A stretch of DNA of 64,000 nucleotides from Methylopila sp. M107 (lineage in GTDB: Bacteria; Pseudomonadota; Alphaproteobacteria; Rhizobiales; Methylopilaceae). Location of the stretch: contig NZ_ARWB01000001.1 of NCBI RefSeq assembly GCF_000384475.1, positions 1,096,176 to 1,160,175 on the forward strand. The letters are read 5' to 3'. Position 1 is the stretch's first letter. Each line of letters starts with the position of its first letter. The position numbers were made by a program, and so were the translations under genes. Below the pieces are notes generated by a model. That model worked only from the letters and a program-made list of their open reading frames with translations, made no database searches and had not been told where the DNA came from. This document shows positions 1 to 7,437 of the stretch, piece by piece.

Positions 1-70
1 GGGGGTGGTTCAGAACGGAGCTCCTGGGCGAAGCTGCTCTACGCCGACGCGGGGCGCTTCATTCTGAGGG

Positions 71-238
71 ACCCCCACCCCTAACCCCTCCCCGCAAGGG
101 GGAGGGGGACAGCCGCGTCTCAGATCCCCCTCGCCCGCGGAGCGGGAGAGGGTAAGGGTGAGGGGACTTTTGGAAGGGGCTCAGCGGGTTGACGCCCCCT
201 CATCCTTACCTTCTCCCAGCTAAGCGGGAGGAGGGGGC
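71..238. repeat. palindromic repeat cluster (C/G-tract family)
   Basis: Three hairpin-like units lie side by side: a C-tract/G-tract stem with a GCAA loop around 84-110, a unit at 127-163, and an inverted, slightly diverged copy of it at 193-237. A 24-base stretch at 140-163 recurs exactly on the opposite strand at 29520-29543, so this is an interspersed family and not local low complexity. No function is visible. Confidence 0.65.
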
Positions 239-785
239 GGCGGCGCCGCGGCAGGTTCGGGGAGTTCGCTACTAGGTTTTTTATCCTTGACATTATTCCC
301 ATCATCCCGCACGCTCCCTTCACCTCCTCCCGCCGGGAGGCGCGTCCGGACCGGCCGTTCGCGCGGGATGTGAGGGCGGCGCCTGCGCGGGTTCGAGCAC
401 CGGTCTCGACCTTCCCGGGACGTCGATCGAAGGCTTTTCGCGGCGGAAGCCGGGGGTTTTTGGCCGATGAGGTCAAGGGCGCCCGGACAACGCCAAGGAA
501 CGACGGCCGCCCGCCCTGCACTATGACGGGGCCGCCCTTCAGTGGGCCGTAACGCGGCGGGACTGGTCCGGACCCCTTTGGGAGACCGAAGGGCCAACGG
601 GTCGCCCGACGTCGGAGCGCGGTTCCTTCGAGCGACGCAAAATCGCCGTGCGTGGGGCGCCGGGCGACCGGTTCTCTAAGTTTTAAGATGCGGCCGCCTG
701 GCGTCCCCGCCTCCCTGCATTCTCGCTGTCTGACATCGCTGGCATGAGCGTACTCCGGCCCCGGAGCGATGACGCGCGCCACTTG

Positions 786-909
786 CTTGTCCCGGCCTTG
801 ACCCGGGACCCAGACGCGCCGAGGGCGCCGAAGCGAGCCACGACCATGCGGGCGCGTTCGATCCAAAACCGGTCGCGCGTCTCCTGTCCCGGCTCAAGGC
901 CGGGACAAG
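786..909. repeat. interspersed palindromic repeat (CTTGTCCCGG family)
   Basis: A 124-base element bounded by perfect 10-base inverted ends, CTTGTCCCGG and CCGGGACAAG. Its interior shares a GACGCGCCGAGGGCGC segment with a second copy at 12268-12388. It lies about 150 bases before murJ and would form a long stem if transcribed. Confidence 0.7.
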
Positions 910-1058
910 CGAGTTCGGAGGCCGGGACAACAAGCCTGAAGCGACCGCGTCGCCGTCGCGTGTCTCGACTTCGAACGCTCAGGCCCTAAGGTTCGCGCCG
1001 CGCGGACATTGTGAGGATTCGCGCAACGCACGGGGCGCGGCCGAAGTGGCGGAATTTC

Positions 1059-2579
1059 ATGTGGCGTAAGGCGGCATCGGTCGGCGGATTGACGCTTGTC
1101 AGCCGCGCCTTCGGCTTCGTCCGCGACGCCATGATGGCGGCGCTGCTGGGCGCCGGCCCGCTCGCCGACGCCTTCATGGTGGCGTTCCGGCTGCCGAACC
1201 ACTTTCGGGCGATCTTCGCGGAAGGCGCGTTCAACGCCGCTTTCGTGCCGCGCTACGCCCACCAGCTGACGCGCGAAGGCGAGGGGGCCGCGCGCGGCTT
1301 CGGCGAGGACGTGCTGTCGGTCACGCTGGTCGCCCAGCTCGTGCTGCTGGTGCTGGCGCTCGCCTTCACGCCGCTGGTCGTCACGGCGCTCGCGCCGGGC
1401 TTCACCGACGATCCGCCGCAGCTCGCGCTGACCGCCGAGCTCACCCGCATCACCTTCCCTTACCTGGCGCTGATCTCCGCCATGACGCTCGTCGCCGGCG
1501 TGCTGAACGCGCATGACCGGTTCGCGGCGGCGGCCTCGGCGTCGATCCTGCTCAACGTCTGCATGATCGCGGCGCTGCTGGTCGCCGGCTGGTTCCCGAC
1601 GGTGGCGCATGCGCTCGCGGTCGGCGTGCTGGTCTCGGGCTTCGCGCAGCTCGGCCTCGTCGTCTGGGACATGCGGCGGGCGGGGATCGGCCTGTCGCTC
1701 CGCCTGCCGCGCCTGACCCAGAACGTGCGCGAGTTCCTGCGGCGCTTCGGGCCTGCGGTGCTGGGCTCCGCCGGCGTGCAGATCGCGATGTTCGCCGACA
1801 CGATCATCGCCTCGTTCCTGCCGTCCGGCTCGGTCTCCTACCTCTATTACGCCGACAGGCTCTACCAGCTGCCGCTCGCGGTCGTCGGCATCGCGGTCGG
1901 CACCGTGCTGCTCCCCGAACTCGCGCGGCGGCTCGCGGCCGACGACAAGGCGGGCGCCAAGGATAAGCTGAACCGCGCGCTGGAAGGCGCGCTGCTGATG
2001 ACGCTGCCCTTCGTGGCGCTGTTCGCGGCCGCGCCCGGTCCGGTGGTCGCGGCGCTGTTCGGGCGGGGCGCCTTCGACGCCGCCGCGATCGCGGGCTCCG
2101 CCGCGGCGCTGCAGGCCTATGCGTTCGGATTGCCCGCCGTCGTGGCGCTCCGCTGCGTGACGCCGGCATTCCACGCGAGCGGCGACACCGCGACGCCCGT
2201 CAAGGCGCTCGGCGTCGCGACCATCGCGAACGTCGCGCTGAAGGTCGCGCTGGTCGGCTCGTTCCTGCACGCCGGCCTCGCTTTCGCGACCTCGGTCGGC
2301 GCCTGGATCAACCTCGTGCTGCTGGTGATCCTGCTGCGTCGCCGCGACGGGTTTTCGCCGGACCGGCGGTTCCTGATCAACCTCGGCTTCGTCACGGCCG
2401 CGACCGCTGTGTCGATCGGCGCGATCGTGCTGACGCTCGACCGCGCGGCGGCGCTGAAGGGGCTCATCCCGGCGTTTCCGGACCTCGCGCCGGCGGCGCT
2501 GATCGGACTCGCGGGCGTTACGTCCTACGCGGTCGTGGCGGGGGCGGGGCTGGTGGCGGCGCGGAAGTTCGGGCGATGA
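1059..2579 (+). CDS. murJ: lipid II flippase MurJ
   Basis: Predicted inner-membrane flippase of the MOP superfamily that moves lipid II across the membrane for peptidoglycan synthesis. The 506-residue product is hydrophobic throughout, compatible with about 13-14 membrane segments. The N-terminus carries family hallmarks: a VSRAFGFVRD stretch near residues 14-23, GPLADAF near 33-39 and RLPNHFRAIFAEGAF near 44-58. A GTG at 1011 in the same frame would add 16 Arg-rich residues, but homologues normally begin just before the first helix, so the ATG at 1059 is preferred. No dedicated Wzx flippase is seen in the adjacent exopolysaccharide locus, which makes this neighbour interesting, but its sequence reads as ordinary MurJ. 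Confidence 0.93.
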   Translation: MWRKAASVGGLTLVSRAFGFVRDAMMAALLGAGPLADAFMVAFRLPNHFRAIFAEGAFNAAFVPRYAHQLTREGEGAARGFGEDVLSVTLVAQLVLLVLALAFTPLVVTALAPGFTDDPPQLALTAELTRITFPYLALISAMTLVAGVLNAHDRFAAAASASILLNVCMIAALLVAGWFPTVAHALAVGVLVSGFAQLGLVVWDMRRAGIGLSLRLPRLTQNVREFLRRFGPAVLGSAGVQIAMFADTIIASFLPSGSVSYLYYADRLYQLPLAVVGIAVGTVLLPELARRLAADDKAGAKDKLNRALEGALLMTLPFVALFAAAPGPVVAALFGRGAFDAAAIAGSAAALQAYAFGLPAVVALRCVTPAFHASGDTATPVKALGVATIANVALKVALVGSFLHAGLAFATSVGAWINLVLLVILLRRRDGFSPDRRFLINLGFVTAATAVSIGAIVLTLDRAAALKGLIPAFPDLAPAALIGLAGVTSYAVVAGAGLVAARKFGR

Positions 2580-2607
2580 GGGCCGAACCCGGGCGGGTCG
2601 CCCGACG

Positions 2608-3873
2608 TCAGGCGCGCGCGGTCGCTCCGGGACCCGGGATCGCGCGCCGCCGCTCATAGGCTTCGGTCGCGACGAAGAAGCCCCACATCATGCCGAGCAG
2701 CATCCACTGGTGACGCCAGTGGTCGACGTCGATGACCGCGGCCTCGACCATCAGGATCGTCCAGCTCGAAAAGGTGCAGATGAAGATCGGCCGCCACGGC
2801 GTCGGCGACAGCACGTAGCGGAACCCGAAGGCGAGCGTCAGCACCGCGAGCGTCAGCAGCGACAGGCCGCCAAGCCACCCATAGGACAGGAAGCCGTTGA
2901 GATAGGTGTTGTGGACGTCGGCCCCGACCTTCTTGGCGAACTGGAAGATGCCGATGCCGAGCGGTTCCTCGAGCGCCATGCGCCAGCCGATGGTGTGGTT
3001 CGCGAAGCGTCCGCCATGGCCGACGTCGTAGGACTGCTCGAGGCTCGCGCGCTGCACCATGAGCTTCTGGACGGCCGGAATCTGCAGCATGCCGACGATC
3101 AGCACGATCGCCGCGCCCGCCGCCGCCACGCAGGTCACGAGGATCCGCGCGCGCCGTCCGGCCGTCGGCGCGACCAGAACGGTCAGCGCGGTCATCACGA
3201 TCACGGACGCGACGAGGTGCCCCCACGCGCCGCGCGAAAACGAGAGCAGCACGCCCGCGACGATGAAGCCGAGCGGGACCATCAGCAGCAGCGTGCGCTT
3301 GAGGGTGCTCGAATAGATCGTCTGGATCAGCAGCACCGCCGGAAACACCAGCCACGGCGCGTAAACGTTCGGATCCTTGAACGCGCCCATGGCGCGCCCG
3401 TAGCGGAGCAGCTTTTCGGAGAACGGGATGAGGTGGAAATAGCCCACGATCGCGAGCACGCCGCCGATCGTCCCGGCGATCAGCCAGGCTTTCGCGATCC
3501 GCCGCGCGCGCTCGTCCGTGTCCTCGGCGAGATAGAAGGCGAAGAACACGCCGGTGACGGCGAGGAAGGCGCCGATCAGCGTCCAGCGCGCCGTGTTCTC
3601 ACGGTCGAGCACCTGCGTCAGGGTCAGCACGGCGCCGAGCTGGTAGAGCACGACCAGCAGAAGAAACGGAACCAGCGCGCGCGGCAGGCGGAGGCCCGTG
3701 AAGGCGAACAGCGCAAACGCCGTGACGATCAGTATGTCGTAAGGGGCCGGCTCGAACTGGACGTAAAAGCTCGAGAGGATCGCGACGAAGACGAGCCCCT
3801 GCCGAAATCCCTCGACGGTGAAGACGAGCGGCCTCCCCTGGCTCGACGGCTGAAGGGCGCCGGCGTCGCTCAA
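2608..3873 (-). CDS. O-antigen ligase/Wzy-type polysaccharide polymerase
   Basis: A 421-residue polytopic membrane protein with about ten to twelve hydrophobic segments and, in the C-terminal half, a large hydrophilic loop (about residues 270-330) containing GRFANHTIGWRMA and HNTYLNGFLSYGW, the pattern of the O-antigen ligase/polymerase (Wzy_C) family. It probably polymerises exopolysaccharide repeat units on the periplasmic side. The start is a TTG overlapping the stop of the upstream sugar transferase by four bases (TTGA), so translation is likely coupled. Last gene of the leftward operon. Polymerase cannot be told from ligase by sequence alone; the Wza/Wzz context favours polymerase. Confidence 0.82.
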   Translation of the reverse strand: MSDAGALQPSSQGRPLVFTVEGFRQGLVFVAILSSFYVQFEPAPYDILIVTAFALFAFTGLRLPRALVPFLLLVVLYQLGAVLTLTQVLDRENTARWTLIGAFLAVTGVFFAFYLAEDTDERARRIAKAWLIAGTIGGVLAIVGYFHLIPFSEKLLRYGRAMGAFKDPNVYAPWLVFPAVLLIQTIYSSTLKRTLLLMVPLGFIVAGVLLSFSRGAWGHLVASVIVMTALTVLVAPTAGRRARILVTCVAAAGAAIVLIVGMLQIPAVQKLMVQRASLEQSYDVGHGGRFANHTIGWRMALEEPLGIGIFQFAKKVGADVHNTYLNGFLSYGWLGGLSLLTLAVLTLAFGFRYVLSPTPWRPIFICTFSSWTILMVEAAVIDVDHWRHQWMLLGMMWGFFVATEAYERRRAIPGPGATARA

Positions 3874-5390
3874 TAGGCGTTCTCGCCCTTGGCGAGCGCG
3901 AACGGCGTCTTGGCGAGGATCATGGCGTCGAACAGGATCGACCAGTTCTCGATGTAGTAGAGGTCGCAGTCGACGCGGGAGCGGAGCTTCTCGGAGGTGT
4001 CGACCTCGCCGCGCCAGCCGTTGATCTGCGCCCAGCCTGTGACGCCGGGCTTGACCTTGTGGCGGGCGAAATAGCCGTCGACGACATCGTTCCAGAGGCG
4101 TTCGGCGGTGTGGGCGTTGACCGCGTGGGGGCGGGGGCCGACCAGCGACAGCTCGCCCTTGATGACGTTGAAGAGCTGCGGCAGCTCGTCGATCGAGGTC
4201 TTGCGGATGAACTTGCCGACGCGGGTGACGCGCGGGTCGTCCTTGGTCACGACCTTCTTCGCCATCGGGTCCGCCATCTCGTGCTTGAGCGAGCGGAACT
4301 TGAAGACGTCGATGACCTCGTTGTTGAAGCCGTAGCGCTTCTGCCGGAAGAACACCGGTCCCCTAGTGTCGAGCTTGATCGCGACCGCGGCGCCGAGCAT
4401 CAGCGGGGCGAGCAGCACGAGCGCGAGCGATCCGACGATCAGATCGAAGGCGCGCTTGGCGACGAAGTCCCAGTTCTGGATCGGCTTCTGGGCGAGCTCC
4501 ACCATCGGGATCGCGCCGAGATAGGAATAGGCGCGCGGGCGGAAGCGCAGCTTGTCGGTGTGCGCCGACAGGCGGATGTCGACCGGCAGCACCCAGAGCG
4601 TCTTCAGAATCTCGGCGACGCGGCCCTGGGCGCTGACGGGAATCGTCACGATCAGCAGATCGATCTTCGCCAGCCGGCCGAATTCGACGAGCTCGGACAC
4701 GTTGCCGAGTTTCGGATAGCCGGCGACGATCGCGGGCGAGCGGTCGTTCGAGCGGTCGTCGAACACGCCGCAGATGTTGACGTCGTTGCCCGGCGTCGCC
4801 TCGAGCGCGCGGATGAGGTCCGCGGCCGGCTCGCCGCCGCCGACGATCACGGCCTTGCGCCCGAGCCGGCCTTCGGCGGCCCATTTCTTGACCAAGATCG
4901 CGAGCAGCGAATGCGCGATGATCAGGCCGGCGCTGCCGAGCCCGAACCACTGGCCCATCCACGACCGCTGCACCGCGCCGCCGAAATCGAGGAACGCGCC
5001 GGCGACCGCGAAGCCCGCGAAGACGAGCACCCACGCTCCGAGCATGCGCCCGATCTGGCCGCGCACGCCGCGGAACGCCACGATATGGTAGGCGTCGGCC
5101 GCCTGGGCGAAGATCGACGTCAGCACGACGCCGACGCCCATGGCGATGAGGTAGGGCCAGCCGATCGCCGGGTCGCCGGGGAAGACGAGCGCGTGGGCGA
5201 GCAGCCCCGCGCCCGCCACGATCGCGGCGTCCGCGATGCGGACGGCGCCGACCAGCAGGACCTGCGAGATCGATTTGGCGCTGAAGCGTTCGGCGATTTC
5301 GCGCGCCTGCTCGTTCAGCGTCGTCTGCCGAGGCTGGTTCGCAGGCGTCGGTCCGTCGAGATCGAATTGCGCGATGGACATGTCGTTCAC
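3870..5390 (-). CDS. undecaprenyl-phosphate sugar phosphotransferase (WcaJ/ExoY type)
   Basis: Initiating enzyme of exopolysaccharide synthesis: transfers a sugar-1-phosphate from a nucleotide sugar to undecaprenyl phosphate. N-terminal half: several membrane helices plus a Rossmann-like segment (AVIVGGGEPAADLI). C-terminal half: the bacterial sugar transferase domain with KRAFDLIVGS, VFFRQKRYGFNN, KFRSL, SIDELPQLFNV, SLVGPRPHA and KPGVTGWAQINGWRG. About 506 residues, typical for the WcaJ branch with the N-terminal extension. Start: a GTG at 5390 has AGGAG ten bases upstream; an ATG at 5411 lacks such a site and an ATG at 5381 is far from it, so 5390 is preferred with modest certainty. Second from last gene of the leftward operon. 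Confidence 0.92.
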   Translation of the reverse strand: MNDMSIAQFDLDGPTPANQPRQTTLNEQAREIAERFSAKSISQVLLVGAVRIADAAIVAGAGLLAHALVFPGDPAIGWPYLIAMGVGVVLTSIFAQAADAYHIVAFRGVRGQIGRMLGAWVLVFAGFAVAGAFLDFGGAVQRSWMGQWFGLGSAGLIIAHSLLAILVKKWAAEGRLGRKAVIVGGGEPAADLIRALEATPGNDVNICGVFDDRSNDRSPAIVAGYPKLGNVSELVEFGRLAKIDLLIVTIPVSAQGRVAEILKTLWVLPVDIRLSAHTDKLRFRPRAYSYLGAIPMVELAQKPIQNWDFVAKRAFDLIVGSLALVLLAPLMLGAAVAIKLDTRGPVFFRQKRYGFNNEVIDVFKFRSLKHEMADPMAKKVVTKDDPRVTRVGKFIRKTSIDELPQLFNVIKGELSLVGPRPHAVNAHTAERLWNDVVDGYFARHKVKPGVTGWAQINGWRGEVDTSEKLRSRVDCDLYYIENWSILFDAMILAKTPFALAKGENAY

Positions 5391-5457
5391 GCGAGTCTGT
5401 CTCCTGATCATGACGCAGGATACGGACCAAACCCCAACAACGGCTTACGCAGATCGC

Positions 5458-6609
5458 CTAAAAACTCTTACCACGGCGCGCGAGGCCGTTGCGGTAAATC
5501 GTTTCGACGCGCGATGACATCACGTCGACCGAGAACTCCGCGCCGATGTGGCGCTGGCGCGACTCGGCCGCGTTTCGCGCGCCGGCGGGGTCGTCGAGCG
5601 CGGCCTTCATGGCCGCATAGAGCGCGTCGATGTCGTCGGGCGGAAGCAGTTCGTCGGCGTGGGGGCCGAAGATTTCGTGGATGCCGCCGACCCGCGTGGT
5701 GATGATCGGCACGCGCGCGGCGATCGCTTCCAGCACCACGTAGGGCATGGATTCCGCGCGCGACGGCACGACGATCGTGCGGCCGAGCGCGAACGCCTCG
5801 CGCGCCGGGGTGGAGCGGCGGAACGTCACTTCGCCCGAGAGCTGCTTCTCCTCGACGAGCGCGCGATAGGTCGCTTCCTCGGGCCCGTCGCCGACGATGA
5901 TCGCGGTGGAGCGACGGCCGTCGGCCTTCAGCCGCCGAAGCGCTTCGATCAGCAGGTCGACGCCCTTCACGTCGCGCAGCATCCCGAGGAACAGGAAATC
6001 TGCGGCGTCCGGGGCCGGTTCGACCGGGATGAATTCGTCCGCCTTCAGTCCGTTCCGGACGACGAAGGCGTCGCAGCGAGGTTCGCCGACCCGTTCGACA
6101 TAAGCGAGCCGCTCATAACCCGAGACGTGGATCAGCGCGTCCGTCACGCGCTCCAGCGCGCGTTCGACCCGGAAGTACAGCCGGCCCTCGATGGAGCCCG
6201 GACGATAATGCAGGCTGCCGCCATGCGGGGCGTAAAAGGTGGCGACGGGCCGCGTGCGGCCGAGCCACGCGCCGACGAGGCGGCCGAACACCCCGCCCTT
6301 GGAGCCGTGCGTGTGGATCACGTCCGGCCTGAGCGGCTGCAGGATGTTCCTGACCTTGAACAGCGCGCCGACGTCCGAGAGCGTGACCTGCCGCGCCATG
6401 GGCAACCTGACCGAGCCCAGCGCAAGGTCGGGGCCGAGGCGCGCGATCCGGTCGTTTTCGAAGGATCCGCCCGTGAGGTTGTCGCACACCACGCCGACAT
6501 GGTGCCCCGCCGCCGCCTGGGCGCGGGCGAGATCCTCGATGTGACGGAAGATGCCGCCGACCGGAGATCGGACGACGTGGACGATGCGCAACGGCTGTGA
6601 GTCGTTCAT
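5458..6609 (-). CDS. glycosyltransferase family 4
   Basis: A 383-residue GT-B glycosyltransferase. The N-terminal domain begins RIVHVVRSPVGGIFRHIEDLA, with a typical acceptor-side Gly-rich loop; the C-terminal domain shows IIVGDGPE and the EX7E motif ESMPYVVLE that binds the nucleotide-sugar donor. No membrane segment, so it should act at the cytoplasmic face on the undecaprenyl-linked intermediate made by the neighbouring sugar transferase. Located between the export lipoprotein gene and the initiating transferase on the same strand, hence probably one operon. Sugar specificity cannot be read from the sequence. Confidence 0.9.
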   Translation of the reverse strand: MNDSQPLRIVHVVRSPVGGIFRHIEDLARAQAAAGHHVGVVCDNLTGGSFENDRIARLGPDLALGSVRLPMARQVTLSDVGALFKVRNILQPLRPDVIHTHGSKGGVFGRLVGAWLGRTRPVATFYAPHGGSLHYRPGSIEGRLYFRVERALERVTDALIHVSGYERLAYVERVGEPRCDAFVVRNGLKADEFIPVEPAPDAADFLFLGMLRDVKGVDLLIEALRRLKADGRRSTAIIVGDGPEEATYRALVEEKQLSGEVTFRRSTPAREAFALGRTIVVPSRAESMPYVVLEAIAARVPIITTRVGGIHEIFGPHADELLPPDDIDALYAAMKAALDDPAGARNAAESRQRHIGAEFSVDVMSSRVETIYRNGLARRGKSF

Positions 6610-6708
6610 CAGTTGGTTCGCACGGCCAGCCGGTTACGCGAAAGTCTTCAACGTCACTATAGAGCACATATCCTAAAAGCTGGTGACCTCAGCGGCACGT
6701 CTTCGCGA

Positions 6709-7269
6709 TCAGAACCAACGCTCTTCAACGGTGATCGTGTCGCCTGGGCGGATCGGGTAGGTGAGCGGCACCTCGGACTTGTAGACCCGGTCGCCGATGC
6801 GGCGCGTCAGCTCCACTTTCTTCTGGTCCGCGCGCGCCGTGAAGCCATTGGCAATTGCAACCGCGTTCTGCGCCGTCATGCCGGCGATGTACGGGTATTG
6901 GCCGGCCAGCGTCACTTCGCCGAGGATGAAGAACGGGCGGTAGGCTTCGATTTCGACCGAGACGTTGGGGTCGCGCAGATAGCCGGCCTTGAGGCGCGAC
7001 TCGATGCCGGCGCGGACCTGATCGGAAGTCTGCCCTGCAACCTTGAGTCGGCCCACGAGCGGCATGGCGATCGAGCCGTCCGGCTCGACGGCGTAGCTGC
7101 TGGTCAGGTTCTGCTGGCCGAAGACATTGACCTTCAGCTTGTCGCCGGACGCCAGCTGATAAGGCTCGTCGAACGTCGCGGAAAGCGGCGGCGGCACAGC
7201 GCGGGGCGACGCGCAGCCGGCGAGCGCGGCGACGACGGCGAGCGCTGGAGACAGTCTGCCCGGCCTCAT
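6709..7269 (-). CDS. polysaccharide export outer-membrane lipoprotein (Wza-like)
   Basis: A 186-residue secreted lipoprotein with a signal peptide ending in a lipobox (AALAGC, Cys about residue 18). The mature part starts with the polysaccharide export domain (YQLASGDKLKVNVFGQQNL, then DGSIAMPLVGRLKVAG) and continues into an SLBB-type domain (FFILGEVTLAGQYPYIAGMT). It should form the periplasmic/outer-membrane channel for exopolysaccharide. Shorter than E. coli Wza (about 380 residues), as is usual for rhizobial OPX proteins with one SLBB domain. AAGGA lies seven bases before the ATG. First gene of the leftward operon, divergent from the Wzz-type gene. Confidence 0.9.
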   Translation of the reverse strand: MRPGRLSPALAVVAALAGCASPRAVPPPLSATFDEPYQLASGDKLKVNVFGQQNLTSSYAVEPDGSIAMPLVGRLKVAGQTSDQVRAGIESRLKAGYLRDPNVSVEIEAYRPFFILGEVTLAGQYPYIAGMTAQNAVAIANGFTARADQKKVELTRRIGDRVYKSEVPLTYPIRPGDTITVEERWF

Positions 7270-7437
7270 CTGCGAGTCCTTCTTCAGAGCGACGAGATTT
7301 ATGATTGGTTACCCGCCCTATGGTTAACGTTTGGTTCTTCGCCGACCGGCCGATCTGAGCCGGTTAACGGAGCCGCAACCATAAAGTGGTGATTTAAGCT
7401 CTGGTGAGTCACACTCACATCCTCAGGGGATCCGAGT
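7270..7437. promoter_or_regulatory. divergent control region of the exopolysaccharide locus
   Basis: This 168-base spacer must hold the promoters for both the export lipoprotein (left) and the Wzz-type gene (right). It contains repeated GGTTAAC/GGTTACC-like words (around 7308, 7322 and 7361) and an imperfect palindrome GTGAG-TCACA-CTCAC at 7404-7418, close to the right-hand start. A GGGGA ribosome-binding site precedes the ATG at 7438. Which regulator binds here is unknown; a ChvI-type site is a reasonable thought given exoR in the same window. Confidence 0.4.

Larger units (their letters stand above)
1..1058. other. gene-free kilobase upstream of murJ
   Basis: No open frame in this stretch reads like a protein: all six frames give Arg/Pro-rich translations with no recognisable domain. 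The first 240 bases are palindromic repeats and 786-909 is a second repeat. Between about 250 and 780 I see only unexplained GC-rich sequence with short inverted segments. In many alphaproteobacteria glnD lies upstream of murJ; it is not present here, so the murJ neighbourhood has been rearranged or this block has been inserted. What the middle part does is unknown. Confidence 0.6.

Noticed and set aside
120-866. 248-codon minus-strand frame in the first kilobase
   Set aside because: Arg/Pro-rich, spans known palindromic repeats, no domain.
894-2657. Long minus-strand open frame (587 codons) opposite murJ
   Set aside because: Arg/Asp/His-rich shadow of murJ caused by high GC; no domain, while the plus strand encodes a clear MurJ.
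4059-5702. 547-codon plus-strand frame opposite the sugar transferase
   Set aside because: Antisense shadow; low-complexity charged translation ending inside another gene.
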